The notes under the pieces are model-generated. The model did not search any database, was not told the origin of the DNA, and saw nothing but the letters and a program-made list of their open reading frames with translations. A stretch of 64,000 nucleotides of DNA from Stenotrophomonas sp. Marseille-Q4652. GTDB lineage: Bacteria; Pseudomonadota; Gammaproteobacteria; Xanthomonadales; Xanthomonadaceae. This document shows positions 1-9,234 of the stretch, piece by piece. The stretch's first letter is position 1. Each line of letters begins with the position of its first letter. The stretch lies in the NCBI RefSeq assembly GCF_916618915.1, contig NZ_CAKAKE010000001.1:1116001-1180000 (forward strand), written 5' to 3'. A program made the position numbers and the translations under genes.

Positions 1-2
1 GC

Positions 3-161
3 GGCAATGTCGCCAGTGAAGATGTGGTGTATATGTTGCACGGAATGGGGATTGAGACTGGCGTCGACCTCCTGGCCCTGGCCGAAACCGGCCGGTGGCT
101 GGCAGGCCGCCTCGGCCGGGAAACGGGAAGCAGGACAGGAAGGGCATTGGCGCCTACATGA
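3..161 (+). CDS. mvaB: hydroxymethylglutaryl-CoA lyase, C-terminal end (partial)
   Basis: Only the last 52 codons are in the window; the gene begins upstream. The reading frame from position 3 contains EDVVYMLHGMGIETGVDL, the conserved C-terminal segment of HMG-CoA lyases (cleavage of HMG-CoA to acetoacetate and acetyl-CoA in leucine degradation). The catalytic GxGGCP loop lies before the window, so it cannot be checked. The stop TGA at 159-161 overlaps an ATG at 158 that opens the reading frame leading to the next signalling gene, which suggests co-transcription. Confidence 0.8.
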   Translation, partial: GNVASEDVVYMLHGMGIETGVDLLALAETGRWLAGRLGRETGSRTGRALAPT

Positions 162-328
162 GCACAGCCGACCAGCGCAACGACACGGATGCCGGTGACC
201 ACGTCACTGCCTAGCTTGATGCGCTGTCGGAGCTCGACCAGGCCCTCTCACATCCCCACCCGGCCAACCTGCACCGGCTGCTGCAGGCCGCACGCGATGC
301 CCTGCAGCAGGCCATCGACGACCGCCGC

Positions 329-2710
329 TTGGCGCAGCCGCGCTACGCCGCCCTGTTCGACGCCCTGCCCGACCCGGTCAGCATCCTCAGCGAGACCGGC
401 ATCGTCCTGGAGGTCAACCGGGCCGGCATCAGGGCCTATGGCCGCCCGCGCGAGGAGATCGTCGGCCAGCCGATCGAGCTGCTCAATCCCGACCTGCCCC
501 GCAACCACCTCGAGCCGGTCTGGGAAAAACTCAGCCACGGTGACACCTACGTCATCGAGGTCACCAACATGCGCGGCGACGGCAGCCGCTTCCCGGTGGA
601 GGTGCACTCGGCCGCGCTCGAGCTGGACGGCCAGCGCGGCATCGTGGCGATTGCCCGTGACCTGAGCTCACGCTGGCAGGCCGAGTCGCGCCACCGGCTG
701 CTGATGGAGTCCATCGACAAGGGCGTGCTGCTGTTCGACCGCGACATGAACGTGGTCTCGGCCAATCCGGCCGCGCACCGCATCCTCGGCATCGGCGACG
801 AGGCGACCCTGCGTCTGACTGGTGCGCCGGAGGAATGGACCATCGTCGACGAGCACGGCCGCGCGCTGCCGGTCGCGCAGTTGCCGGCAAGCCTCGCCCT
901 GGCGACCGGCCGCATCATCCGCAGTACCACCATCGGCATGTACCACCGCCCGCGTGGGCGGATGATCTGGATCTCGACCACCAACGTGCCGGTGTTCTCT
1001 CCCGGCCAGTCCACGCCGGACTTCGTGTTCGGGCTGTTCAGTGACATCACCGAGCTCAAGCGCGACAACGCCCTGTTCGACCGCGCGCAGTCGCTGGCGC
1101 ATATCGGCGGCTGGGAATGGGACCGCAGCCAGTCGCGGCTGTACCTGACCGGCGAGGCCCGCCGCATCCTGGGCCAGCACCATCCCATGGAATGCATGGA
1201 AGACCTGATGCAGTGCCTGGGCCGCGACGACGAGCTGCGCCTGCAGCAGGCCCTGCAGGAAGCGATCGAGCATCGCGCCTGCTTCGAGCTGGAAATGCAG
1301 GGCCACCGCAGCGACGGGCATGCGTTCTGGGTGCGGATGATCGGCGAAGTGGAAGCCGGTGACCTGGCCTCCACGCGCATCGCCGGCACCCTGCAGGACA
1401 TCACCGACCGCAAGCAGGCCGAGGAAACCCTGCGCATCCAGGCGCGTACCGATCCCCTGACCGGGATCATGAACCGCGATGCGGTACTGGGCGACCTGGC
1501 CACGCGCCTGGCCAACCCGACCCACGCCCAGGTCGCGGTGCTGTACATCGACCTGGACCGCTTCAAGACCGTCAACGACGTGCTTGGCCACAACGCCGGC
1601 GACGAACTGCTGGTCGAGGCTGCCCGCCGCATCGCCGCCGCGGTCGGCACCGAGGGCCTGATCGCCCGTTTCGGCGGCGACGAATTCCTCGTCGTGTGCG
1701 ATGCACGCGACCGCCCGCAGCGCCCGCAGCAGCTGGCCGAGGCGATCAATGGCAACTTCGCCCCGCCGTTCCGCTTCGGCAAGGAGGAGTTCTCGGTCAC
1801 CACCAGCATCGGCATCGCCCGCGCCCCGCAGGACGGCACCACGCCGCAGCAGCTGATCCAGAGCGGCGACGTGGCGATGTACGACTGCAAGCGCCGCACC
1901 CGCAACGGCTGGCAGTTGTTCTCGCCGGAGCTGGCGCAGCGCCAGCAGGACCGCCTGCAGATCGAGGGCCGGCTGCGCCGCGCGCTGGACACCAACGAGT
2001 TCCGGCTGGTCTACCAACCGCAGGTGGACCTGCGCCACGGCCGCGTGGTCGCTGCCGAGGCGCTGATCCGCTGGCAGAACGAGGAGCTCGGCGAGCTGCG
2101 CCCGGACCTTTTCATTTCCCACGCCGAAAGCACCGGCGACATCGTGCGCATCGGCGACTGGGTGCTGCGCGAGGCCTGCCGCCAGGTGCGGCAGTGGCTG
2201 GACCAGGGGCTGGGCGTGGTGCGCGTGGCGATCAACGTGTCCTACCGCCAGTTCACCGGCAACGACCTGGCGCGCAAGGTGCGCGCGGTGCTGGACGAGT
2301 TTGGCCTGCCGGGGACCGCGCTGGAACTGGAGTTCACCGAGCGGGTGCTGATCGAGGATGCACCGGCCACGCTGCAGACCTTCGCCGACCTGCGCGCGAT
2401 GGGCGTGATGCTGACCATCGACGATTTCGGCGAGGGCTACAGCGCACTGAACTACCTGCGCCGGCTGCCGATCCACGGACTCAAGCTCAGCCAGCTGTTC
2501 GTCTCCGGCGTGCCCGGCAACCGCTCGGACGTGGCGGTGTGCGAGGCGGTGTGCGGCATTGCCCGCAGCCTGGGCCTGGCGCTGGTGGCCGAGGGCGTGG
2601 AATCCGAGGCGCAGCGGCAGTTCCTGCTGGAACTGGGCGTGCCCGTCGGCCAGGGCTTCCTGTTCGCGCCTGGCCTGCCGGCCGACGAACTGGCGCGGCG
2701 GCTGGCCTGA
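329..2710 (+). CDS. PAS-PAS-PAS-GGDEF-EAL cyclic-di-GMP signalling protein, 5' end disrupted
   Basis: A cyclic-di-GMP turnover protein, probably cytoplasmic since no membrane segment is visible. Three PAS-like regions occupy roughly residues 1-370, followed by GGDEF (FGGDEF near residue 449) and EAL (EAL near 576, NVSYRQF, EFTE, DDFGEG near 697, EGVES, GQGF). The c-di-GMP inhibitory RxxD site just before GGDEF is absent (GTEG there). The EAL domain keeps the metal-binding E/N/E/D/D and the lysine, although the usual KID is KLS, so phosphodiesterase activity is plausible. The natural start is probably ATG 158 overlapping mvaB, but that frame meets TAG at 212-214. No ATG or GTG lies in frame between the TAG and TTG 329, the start used here. 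Either the gene is re-started at TTG or it is silenced or mis-sequenced. Confidence 0.85.
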   Translation: MAQPRYAALFDALPDPVSILSETGIVLEVNRAGIRAYGRPREEIVGQPIELLNPDLPRNHLEPVWEKLSHGDTYVIEVTNMRGDGSRFPVEVHSAALELDGQRGIVAIARDLSSRWQAESRHRLLMESIDKGVLLFDRDMNVVSANPAAHRILGIGDEATLRLTGAPEEWTIVDEHGRALPVAQLPASLALATGRIIRSTTIGMYHRPRGRMIWISTTNVPVFSPGQSTPDFVFGLFSDITELKRDNALFDRAQSLAHIGGWEWDRSQSRLYLTGEARRILGQHHPMECMEDLMQCLGRDDELRLQQALQEAIEHRACFELEMQGHRSDGHAFWVRMIGEVEAGDLASTRIAGTLQDITDRKQAEETLRIQARTDPLTGIMNRDAVLGDLATRLANPTHAQVAVLYIDLDRFKTVNDVLGHNAGDELLVEAARRIAAAVGTEGLIARFGGDEFLVVCDARDRPQRPQQLAEAINGNFAPPFRFGKEEFSVTTSIGIARAPQDGTTPQQLIQSGDVAMYDCKRRTRNGWQLFSPELAQRQQDRLQIEGRLRRALDTNEFRLVYQPQVDLRHGRVVAAEALIRWQNEELGELRPDLFISHAESTGDIVRIGDWVLREACRQVRQWLDQGLGVVRVAINVSYRQFTGNDLARKVRAVLDEFGLPGTALELEFTERVLIEDAPATLQTFADLRAMGVMLTIDDFGEGYSALNYLRRLPIHGLKLSQLFVSGVPGNRSDVAVCEAVCGIARSLGLALVAEGVESEAQRQFLLELGVPVGQGFLFAPGLPADELARRLA

Positions 2711-2779
2711 TCGCGCTGCCGCAGAGCGAAAGCCCGCTTCGGCTAGAATCGGCGGTTCTTCATCCCGCAGGATTGCCTG

Positions 2780-3550
2780 ATGCAGCTCGATACCGTCCGC
2801 GCCGTGATCACCGGCGGCGTCTCCGGCCTTGGACTGGCCGTGGCCCAGTACATCGTCGCCCATGGCGGCAAGGTCGCCCTGTTCGACCTCAATGACGATA
2901 AAGGTGCCGCCGCGGTGGCCGCGCTGGGCGAAGGCAATGCCCGCTACTTCAACACCAACGTCACCGACGAGGCCGGCGTGGTCGCCAGCCTCGCCGCCGC
3001 CCGCGAGTTCCTCGGCGGCCTGAACGTGGCCATGAACTGTGCCGGCATCCTCGGCGCCGGCCGCGTGCTGGGCAAGGAAGCGCCGATGCCGCTGGCCAAC
3101 TTCCAGACCACGGTGATGGTGAACCTGGTCGGCAGCTTCAACGTGGCCAAGGCCGCGGCCAACCTGATGCAGCACAACGAACCGGGCCAGGATGGCGAGC
3201 GCGGCGTGATCATCAACACCGCCAGCGTCGCGGCCTACGAAGGCCAGATCGGCCAGGCCGCCTACTCCGCCTCCAAGGGCGGCGTGGTCGGCATGACCCT
3301 GCCGATGGCGCGCGAACTGGCCCGTTTCGGCATCCGCGTGATGACCATCGCCCCGGGCGTGTTCTGGACGCCGATGGTCGACGGCATGCCCGAGTCGGTG
3401 CAGCAGTCGCTGGCCGCCTCGATCCCGTTCCCCTCGCGCCTGGGCAAGCCGGAGGACTTCGCGTCCCTGGTCGGCCACATCGTCGGCAACCCGTACCTCA
3501 ACGGCGAGACCATCCGCCTGGACGGCGCCACCCGGCTGGCTCCGAAGTAA
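2780..3550 (+). CDS. SDR family dehydrogenase, 3-hydroxyacyl-CoA dehydrogenase type 2-like
   Basis: A 256-residue short-chain dehydrogenase/reductase, full family length. TGGVSGLG (residues 11-18) is the NAD-binding glycine motif; INTASV and YSASK (Tyr/Lys near 162-166) supply the Ser-Tyr-Lys catalytic set, and APG follows the active site. The overall pattern (DLNDDKG after the nucleotide-binding strand, FWTPM after the APGV turn) resembles HSD10-type L-3-hydroxyacyl-CoA dehydrogenases of fatty acid and branched-chain amino acid breakdown, which would fit the neighbouring HMG-CoA lyase. The substrate is inferred. A TAGAAT -10-like box at 2744-2749 lies 30 bases before the ATG. Confidence 0.85.
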   Translation: MQLDTVRAVITGGVSGLGLAVAQYIVAHGGKVALFDLNDDKGAAAVAALGEGNARYFNTNVTDEAGVVASLAAAREFLGGLNVAMNCAGILGAGRVLGKEAPMPLANFQTTVMVNLVGSFNVAKAAANLMQHNEPGQDGERGVIINTASVAAYEGQIGQAAYSASKGGVVGMTLPMARELARFGIRVMTIAPGVFWTPMVDGMPESVQQSLAASIPFPSRLGKPEDFASLVGHIVGNPYLNGETIRLDGATRLAPK

Positions 3551-3557
3551 TCTTCCA

Positions 3558-3574
3558 GGGCGCCAGCGGCGCCC
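3558..3574 (+). terminator. hairpin after the SDR gene
   Basis: GGGCGCC, loop AGC, GGCGCCC: a perfect 7-bp stem ending 24 bases after the SDR stop, followed by a broken pyrimidine run (TTCCTCCCTTT). A weak terminator or attenuator, since the next gene starts at 3607. Confidence 0.5.
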
Positions 3575-3606
3575 TTCCTCCCTTTACCCACCAGCGACCC
3601 AATCGC

Positions 3607-4173
3607 ATGAAAGCCAGCGAAATCAAGAAAGGCAACGTCGTCGAGTTCAACAACGGCGTCTACCAGATCCGTGACATCGAGCGCTCCTCCCCGCAGGGCC
3701 GCGGCGGCAACGTCCGCTTCCGTTTCATCATGTACAGCGTGCCCGGTGGCACCAAGCTCGACGCCAGCTTCGATGCCGATGACCAGCTGACCGAAGTCGA
3801 GCTGCTGCGCCGCCAGTCCACCTTCTCGTACATGGACGGCACCGCGTTCGTGTTCATGGACGACGAGGACTACACCCCGTACACGCTGGATGCGGACGTG
3901 ATCGGCGATGACGCCGGCTACATCACCGAAGGCCTGGCCGGCATCTACGTGCAGGTGATCGACGAACAGCCGGTCGCCATCCAGCTGCCGCAGCACGTCA
4001 CCCTGGAAGTGGTCGAGACCCCGCCGGAACTGAAGGGCGGCACCGCGACCAAGCGTCCGAAGCCGGCCAAGCTCAACACCGGCATCGAGATCATGGTCCC
4101 GGAATACATCGCCAACGGCGAGAAGATCCTGGTCAACACCACCACCGGCGAGTTCGGCGGCCGCGCCGACTGA
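3607..4173 (+). CDS. yeiP: elongation factor P-like protein EfpL/YeiP
   Basis: 188 residues, the usual length. It starts with the KOW-like domain ([19 protein letters not shown]) and ends with the OB domains including EDYTPYTL and the final GRAD seen in the E. coli protein. The tip of the first domain reads SSPQGRGG, the EfpL form in which an arginine replaces the modifiable lysine of EF-P. EF-P paralogues bind between the ribosomal P and E sites and relieve stalling at polyproline and related motifs; this role is family knowledge. The gene stands alone between a hairpin and a strong terminator. Confidence 0.93.
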   Translation: MKASEIKKGNVVEFNNGVYQIRDIERSSPQGRGGNVRFRFIMYSVPGGTKLDASFDADDQLTEVELLRRQSTFSYMDGTAFVFMDDEDYTPYTLDADVIGDDAGYITEGLAGIYVQVIDEQPVAIQLPQHVTLEVVETPPELKGGTATKRPKPAKLNTGIEIMVPEYIANGEKILVNTTTGEFGGRAD

Positions 4174-4194
4174 TCCGGCGGCAATCGCTATTAT

Positions 4195-4227
4195 CGACAA
4201 CGGCGCCTGTGGGGGCCGTTGTCGTTT
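4195..4227 (+). terminator. intrinsic terminator of yeiP
   Basis: A 10-bp perfect stem (CGACAACGGC / GCCGTTGTCG) with a 10-base loop, followed by TTT, 22 bases after the yeiP stop. It sits between convergent genes and may serve the minus-strand gene ending at 4241 as well. Confidence 0.8.
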
Positions 4228-4240
4228 CAAGATAAACCGC

Positions 4241-6019
4241 TCAATCCTGCCCGGCAGCCAGCTCGCGCACCCGCGCGCCCAGCCAGGCCACGCGCTCGCG
4301 GGCCTGCGCGACCTGCAACCGGTCGCGCGCCGGCAGCGCGTCCTCGCCGGCCTGCTGCAGCTGCCGCCAGTGCGCGCTGGCCGACTGGTTCCACCCCGCC
4401 AGGGTGGCCGGCACCGTCTCCAGTTCGGCGGGCTGCGGTATGCCGTAGCCATCCCCCCGGATGACGTTGCCCGGTGCGGACAATGCGCCGAGGTGACCAC
4501 TCCAGTCGCGTGCGTCCTCGCGCACCTGCGCCATCGCCGGGTCGCGGCGTGTCCATTGCCGCTTCAGCACGTCCGCCGCGCGCAGCTCGGCGCGCCTGAG
4601 CGCGGCGGTCTCCAGCACCAGCCACGCGGCAGCATGTTCGAGCGTGACGTCCGCCGGAACCTCCCCGCGGGTGGCGGCGTCGCTGTCCAGCCAGCGCTCC
4701 AGCGGCAGCGCCGGCAACTGCCCGGCCCCGCGCAGCATCGCATGCAGCTGCTGGTATTCGGCACGCGCCGATGGGAAATAACTGCCCTCGCGCTGCGCGG
4801 CATGCGCATCGTCATGCGCCGCCGGGTCGACCAGCCCATCCCTGGCCAGCACGCGCAGCACGCCGCGCGGGGTGGTCCGGCGGTAGTGGCGGCCGCGCTG
4901 CGGATCCAGGGCGAGGTCGAGCAGGCGACCGGTCTCGACCGCGCAGTTGTTGCCGACGAAGGTGTAGTCGCCGTCGTAGCTCCAGTGCGTGCGCGCCGCT
5001 GCCTCCAGCAGGCCGCCGATCTGTTTTCGGTCCAGCGCCAGTGGCCACGCGCGCAGGTCGCGCAGCTCGATGCGGTTGTATTCGTCGATGACCTGGTCCA
5101 GCGGCAGCATGAACAGCCGCGAGGGATAGCCGCCGGTCAGTCCGCGCCAGCTGGAAATCTGCACGTCGTCGACGAAGGCGCGGAAGGACAGCACCCGGTG
5201 GTGGGCCAGGTCCATGCGGCAGCGCGGACCGGGTTCGCGTCCGGGCGCGCAGACGACCAGGCGCAGCATGCTGTGGCCGAAACGGCTCATCGGTGGGCCG
5301 CCGCTGTCGGCCAGCAGGTAGTCCACGGCGTAGACCCGGGCCGGATCGAGGTCTTCCAGTGCCAGCGTGCCGGCCACGCTACCGGTGCCAAGCAGCGGCA
5401 GTCCACTGTCGCAGGGAGATCGCTCCAGCGGTGCCTGGCCCAGGGTGGACTCGAACCAGCGCGCCAGCGCCGGGCGGCGGCAGGCATAAGTCGGATCGAG
5501 CAGGTACCACTCGAGGTTCACCGCGAACGCTTCGGCCGGGCTGTGGCGTTCGTAGTCATCGGGACTGCGCAGGCGGTAGCGATTGACGCCGCCGATGCGG
5601 TCCCAGCCGGCGAGCCGGCGAAAACCCTGCTGCGCGGACCAGCCACCACCCTGACCGCGGTCGAAGGCATGGGCGATCTCGTGCAGCAGCGCCGCCAGTG
5701 CCGGGTCGTGCGGCGCATCCGGTGCCGGGGCATCCAGCAACCGCGTGGACAGGCGGAGTTCGCCGCGCCAATGGCGACCGGCGACATGTCTGGGAAGCTG
5801 TTCGTCGAAGACCACGCGCAGCGTGCGCGGGTCGGCCTGCCAGTCCGCTGGCAGGGCCGACACCGCCTGGCTGGCCACTGCTTCGGCACGCGACCGTGCA
5901 GCCGCCGGCAGATCGGCCAGCTGAAGGTCCAGTTCAACCGCGATGGCGGGCCGGGCCGCCAGCAGGCAAGCCAGCAGCAGCCCGCCCCACGCAGCGGCGC
6001 GGCGGGCGCCGGCAGGCAT
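4241..6019 (-). CDS. DUF4105-type periplasmic protein with an HExxH motif
   Basis: 592 residues with an N-terminal signal sequence (AAWGGLLLACLLAARPAIAVE). Near residue 110 is HEIAHAFDR, a zinc-protease-like HExxH in the N-terminal DUF7844-like part. The middle contains the DUF4105 core: FGHSMLRL with a conserved His, and later GNNCAVE with a conserved Cys, an NlpC/P60-like His/Cys arrangement. The function is not established; a role at the cell envelope is inferred. Its start overlaps the stop of the small upstream gene (TGATG), so the two are co-expressed. Confidence 0.75.
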   Translation of the reverse strand: MPAGARRAAAWGGLLLACLLAARPAIAVELDLQLADLPAAARSRAEAVASQAVSALPADWQADPRTLRVVFDEQLPRHVAGRHWRGELRLSTRLLDAPAPDAPHDPALAALLHEIAHAFDRGQGGGWSAQQGFRRLAGWDRIGGVNRYRLRSPDDYERHSPAEAFAVNLEWYLLDPTYACRRPALARWFESTLGQAPLERSPCDSGLPLLGTGSVAGTLALEDLDPARVYAVDYLLADSGGPPMSRFGHSMLRLVVCAPGREPGPRCRMDLAHHRVLSFRAFVDDVQISSWRGLTGGYPSRLFMLPLDQVIDEYNRIELRDLRAWPLALDRKQIGGLLEAAARTHWSYDGDYTFVGNNCAVETGRLLDLALDPQRGRHYRRTTPRGVLRVLARDGLVDPAAHDDAHAAQREGSYFPSARAEYQQLHAMLRGAGQLPALPLERWLDSDAATRGEVPADVTLEHAAAWLVLETAALRRAELRAADVLKRQWTRRDPAMAQVREDARDWSGHLGALSAPGNVIRGDGYGIPQPAELETVPATLAGWNQSASAHWRQLQQAGEDALPARDRLQVAQARERVAWLGARVRELAAGQD

Positions 6020-6330
6020 CAGCGTGCCAGGATGGCGCGGGCCAGCTCCAGGTCGCTGGCGTCGGTGGCAACGTTGCCCTGCTCGCGCAGGTGCAGCAGC
6101 GCGGCCTGCAGGCGCACGCCACGCACGGCGCCATTGGTTGCGACGAAGCCGGCGGCCTCCTCGCGGGCGGCGCGGACGATCTTGTCGTCACCGGAGCTGC
6201 TGCCGCTGGAGGCGGAGCTGCCATCGGAGGCGGAGTTGGCCGACGAACCGGCGGTTGTGCCGGCAAAGCTGGAGGCCAGCGCGGACAGCGGCAGGGCCAG
6301 GAGGGCGCACAGCAGGATCGAACGGGTCAT
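6019..6330 (-). CDS. small exported DUF2388 family protein
   Basis: 103 residues. A clear signal peptide (MTRSILLCALLALPLSALAS) is followed by a Ser/Gly-rich stretch and then the conserved block DDKIVRAAREEAAGFVATNG ending in LELARAILAR, typical of DUF2388 proteins of pseudomonads and xanthomonads. Function unknown; likely periplasmic. It is the first gene of a two-gene minus-strand unit with the DUF4105 protein. Confidence 0.75.
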   Translation of the reverse strand: MTRSILLCALLALPLSALASSFAGTTAGSSANSASDGSSASSGSSSGDDKIVRAAREEAAGFVATNGAVRGVRLQAALLHLREQGNVATDASDLELARAILAR

Positions 6331-6380
6331 TGCGGAAGCCAGACGACGTGAGGAAATCGTGAAGGTTAGCGTCCCGCGCC

Positions 6381-7769
6381 TCAGGCGTCGAACACCTTGC
6401 CCGGATTCAGCAAGCCACTGGGATCGAACGCACGTTTTACCCCCTGCATCAGGGCGATCTCGGCCCGGCTGCGGGTGCTCGACAGGTATGGCTTCTTGAC
6501 CAGGCCGATGCCGTGTTCGGCCGAGATGCTGCCGTCATAACGTGCCAGCACCTGGGCCAGCAGCTTGGTGACGTGCTCGCACTGGCCGACGAAATCGGCG
6601 TCAGAAGTGTCGTCGGGCTTGAGCACGTTGATGTGCAGGTTGCCGTCGCCGATGTGTCCGAACCACACCACCTCGAAATGTGGGTAGGCGTCGCCGATCA
6701 GCGACTGGGTCTGGGCCAAGAATGCCGGCATTGCCGAGATCCGCACCGACACGTCGTTCTTGTAAGGCTTGTGGCGGGCCACGGCCTCGGTGATGCCCTC
6801 GCGCAGCCGCCAGATCTGCTTCGCCTGCTCGACCGAGGCACTGATCACCCCGTCCAGCACCCAGCCCTGTTCGGCGCAGTGCTCGAACGCGGCCATCGCC
6901 GCGGCCTCGCCGGCCTCATCGCCGCTGGCGTACTCGGTGACCACGTAGTACGGATACGTCTGCTCGAACGGATAGTGGGCGCCGTGGGATGTGGTGTGCC
7001 TGACCGCAAGGTCGGTGAAGAACTCGAAGGCTTCCAGCTGCAGCCGCTCGCGGAACGCGGAGAACACCTGCATCAGCACCTCGAACGAGGGCAGCGCCAG
7101 CAGCATCACGTTGCTGGCCGGCGGCGGGTCCGTCAGCCGCACGGTCGCCTCGACGATCACGCCCAGCGTGCCTTCCGAGCCAACAATCAGCTGGCGGAAG
7201 TCATATCCGCTGGAATTCTTGATCAGCCCCTTGTTGAGCTCCAGCACTTCGCCATCGACGGTCACCACCTTCAGCCCGGCCACCCACTCGCGGGTGTTGC
7301 CGTAGCGGATCACGCGGATGCCGCCGGCGTTGGTGGCGATGTTGCCGCCGATCGTGCACGAACCGCGCGCGGCGAAGTCCACCGGGTAGATCAGGCCGTG
7401 CTCAAGCGCGGCGTTGTGCAGGGCCTCCAGCGGCATGCCGGCCTGCACGGTCAGGGTGCGGTCCACGGCATTGAAGTCCAGGGCCTTGTTCATCCGCTCC
7501 AGGCTCAGCACCAGCTCGCCATTGGCTGCTACCGCGCCACCGGACAGGCCGGTGCGGCCGCCGGAGGGCACCACCGCCACCTTCTGTGCGCTGGCCCAGC
7601 GCAGCACCGCCTGCACTTCCTCCACCGTCGCCGGCAGGGCGATTCCCAGCGGCGCCGGGGTCCAGCGCCGGGTCCAGTCGCGACCGTAATGCTCCAGGTC
7701 GGCGGGATCGGTCTTCAGGCGCAGGCCGGGGCAGGCTTGCAGCAGGGACTCCAGGCGCGGGTCGTTCAT
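6381..7769 (-). CDS. FAD-binding D-2-hydroxyacid dehydrogenase, probable D-2-hydroxyglutarate dehydrogenase
   Basis: 462 residues from ATG 7769 (MNDPRLESL); an upstream in-frame start at 7802 is less likely. The FAD-binding type 4 fold is shown by PSGGRTGLSGGA and GSCTIGGNIATNAGG near the N-terminus, and the C-terminal oxidase domain ends with SAEHGIGLVKK, the GlcD/D2HGDH/D-lactate dehydrogenase signature. Divergent pairing with serA supports D-2-hydroxyglutarate dehydrogenase: SerA can reduce 2-oxoglutarate to D-2-hydroxyglutarate and the partner reoxidises it, pulling serine synthesis forward (shown in Pseudomonas). Glycolate or D-lactate remain possible substrates. Confidence 0.85.
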   Translation of the reverse strand: MNDPRLESLLQACPGLRLKTDPADLEHYGRDWTRRWTPAPLGIALPATVEEVQAVLRWASAQKVAVVPSGGRTGLSGGAVAANGELVLSLERMNKALDFNAVDRTLTVQAGMPLEALHNAALEHGLIYPVDFAARGSCTIGGNIATNAGGIRVIRYGNTREWVAGLKVVTVDGEVLELNKGLIKNSSGYDFRQLIVGSEGTLGVIVEATVRLTDPPPASNVMLLALPSFEVLMQVFSAFRERLQLEAFEFFTDLAVRHTTSHGAHYPFEQTYPYYVVTEYASGDEAGEAAAMAAFEHCAEQGWVLDGVISASVEQAKQIWRLREGITEAVARHKPYKNDVSVRISAMPAFLAQTQSLIGDAYPHFEVVWFGHIGDGNLHINVLKPDDTSDADFVGQCEHVTKLLAQVLARYDGSISAEHGIGLVKKPYLSSTRSRAEIALMQGVKRAFDPSGLLNPGKVFDA

Positions 7770-7974
7770 GGGAGCGTTCGCTGGCAGCGTGAAAGCCAGC
7801 AAGCGTGCCAGCCGCGCCGCGGCGCGTCCAGCCTGCGTGGCCGGTACGCAGGCATCCCCGATCGCTGCAGATGAAACCTTTTGCCATCAAGGCGTTGCAG
7901 GGTTGCGCAGCGCACAAAAGGGCCGGCGCTTCTGGCATAGTGCGGTGCTTCCTCCTGTCGTTTTGCGTACCGCC

Positions 7975-9216
7975 ATGTCGCCGAAGAAGACCTCGTTCCC
8001 GAAACAGGACATCCGCGTTTTGTTGGTCGAGGGGGTCAGCCCGACGGCGGTGGAGACCTTCAAGGCGGCCGGCTACTCGCAGATCGAGCTGCACGCCAAG
8101 TCGCTGCCGGAAGACGAGCTCATCGCGCGCATCGCCGAGGCCCACATCATCGGCATCCGCTCGCGCACCCAGCTCAGCGCCGAGGTGCTGTCGCACGCCA
8201 AGCGCCTGATCGCGGTGGGCTGCTTCTGCATCGGCACCAACCAGGTGGACCTGGAAGCAGCCGAGCTGGCCGGCATCCCGGTATTCAACGCGCCCTACTC
8301 CAACACCCGCTCGGTGGCCGAACTGGTGATCGCCGAGACCATCATGCTGACCCGCGGCATCCCGCAGAAGAACGCGCAGTGCCACCGCGGCGGCTGGTCC
8401 AAGTCGGCCGCCGGCAGCCACGAGGTGCGCGGCAAGACGCTGGGCATCATCGGCTACGGCCACATCGGCACCCAGGTCGGCGTGATGGCCGAGGCGCTGG
8501 GCATGCATGTGATCTTCCACGACATCGAGACCAAGCTGTCGCTGGGCAACGCCCATCCGGCGGCGAGCCTGGATGACCTGCTGGCGCGCTCGGACGTCGT
8601 GACCCTGCACGTGCCGGAAACCCCGGCCACGCAGTGGATGATCGGCGCCGACCAGCTGGCGAGGATGAAGAAGGGCGCGCACCTGATCAATGCCGCGCGC
8701 GGCACCGTGGTCGACATCGATGCGCTGGACGCGGCGCTGCGCTCGGGCCACCTCGGCGGCGCGGCGGTGGACGTGTTCCCGGTCGAGCCCAAGGGCAACG
8801 ACGACCTGTTCGAAAGCCCCCTGACCGCGCACGACAACGTGATCCTGACCCCGCATGTCGGCGGTTCCACGCTGGAAGCGCAGGACAACATCGGCGTGGA
8901 AGTGGCGGCCAAGCTGGTGCGCTACAGCGACAACGGCAGCACCCTGTCGGCGGTGAACTTCCCCGAGGTCACCCTGCCCGAGCACGCCAACAGCCTGCGC
9001 CTGCTGCACATCCACCGCAACGTGCCGGGCGTGCTGTCCAGGGTCAACGAGATCTTCTCCCGCCACCACGTCAACATCGACGGCCAGTTCCTGCGCACCG
9101 ACCCGAAGGTCGGCTACGTGGTGATCGACATCACTGCCACCGAGCAGCAGGCAGCCCTGGTCAAGGAAGAACTGGCGGCAATCCCGGGCACGCTGCGTAC
9201 CCGCATCCTCTACTGA
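7975..9216 (+). CDS. serA: D-3-phosphoglycerate dehydrogenase
   Basis: 413 residues from ATG 7975, the length of the E. coli-type enzyme. First step of serine synthesis (3-phosphoglycerate to 3-phosphohydroxypyruvate). The NAD-binding motif GIIGYGHIG is near residue 160, the catalytic His region ILTPHVGGST near 300, and the C-terminus is an ACT domain (LRLLHIHRNVPGVLSRVNE), the site of L-serine feedback in this family. Nothing in the sequence suggests loss of regulation. Divergent from the FAD dehydrogenase gene across 205 bases that should hold both promoters. Confidence 0.95.
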   Translation: MSPKKTSFPKQDIRVLLVEGVSPTAVETFKAAGYSQIELHAKSLPEDELIARIAEAHIIGIRSRTQLSAEVLSHAKRLIAVGCFCIGTNQVDLEAAELAGIPVFNAPYSNTRSVAELVIAETIMLTRGIPQKNAQCHRGGWSKSAAGSHEVRGKTLGIIGYGHIGTQVGVMAEALGMHVIFHDIETKLSLGNAHPAASLDDLLARSDVVTLHVPETPATQWMIGADQLARMKKGAHLINAARGTVVDIDALDAALRSGHLGGAAVDVFPVEPKGNDDLFESPLTAHDNVILTPHVGGSTLEAQDNIGVEVAAKLVRYSDNGSTLSAVNFPEVTLPEHANSLRLLHIHRNVPGVLSRVNEIFSRHHVNIDGQFLRTDPKVGYVVIDITATEQQAALVKEELAAIPGTLRTRILY

Positions 9217-9234
9217 CCCTCTCCGCGGGGCGGA

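Noticed and set aside
668..3478. Very long minus-strand ORF opposite the GGDEF-EAL and SDR genes
   Set aside because: An effect of high GC at third codon positions; the protein is His/Gln/Ala/Arg-rich with no domain, while both plus-strand genes carry full motifs.
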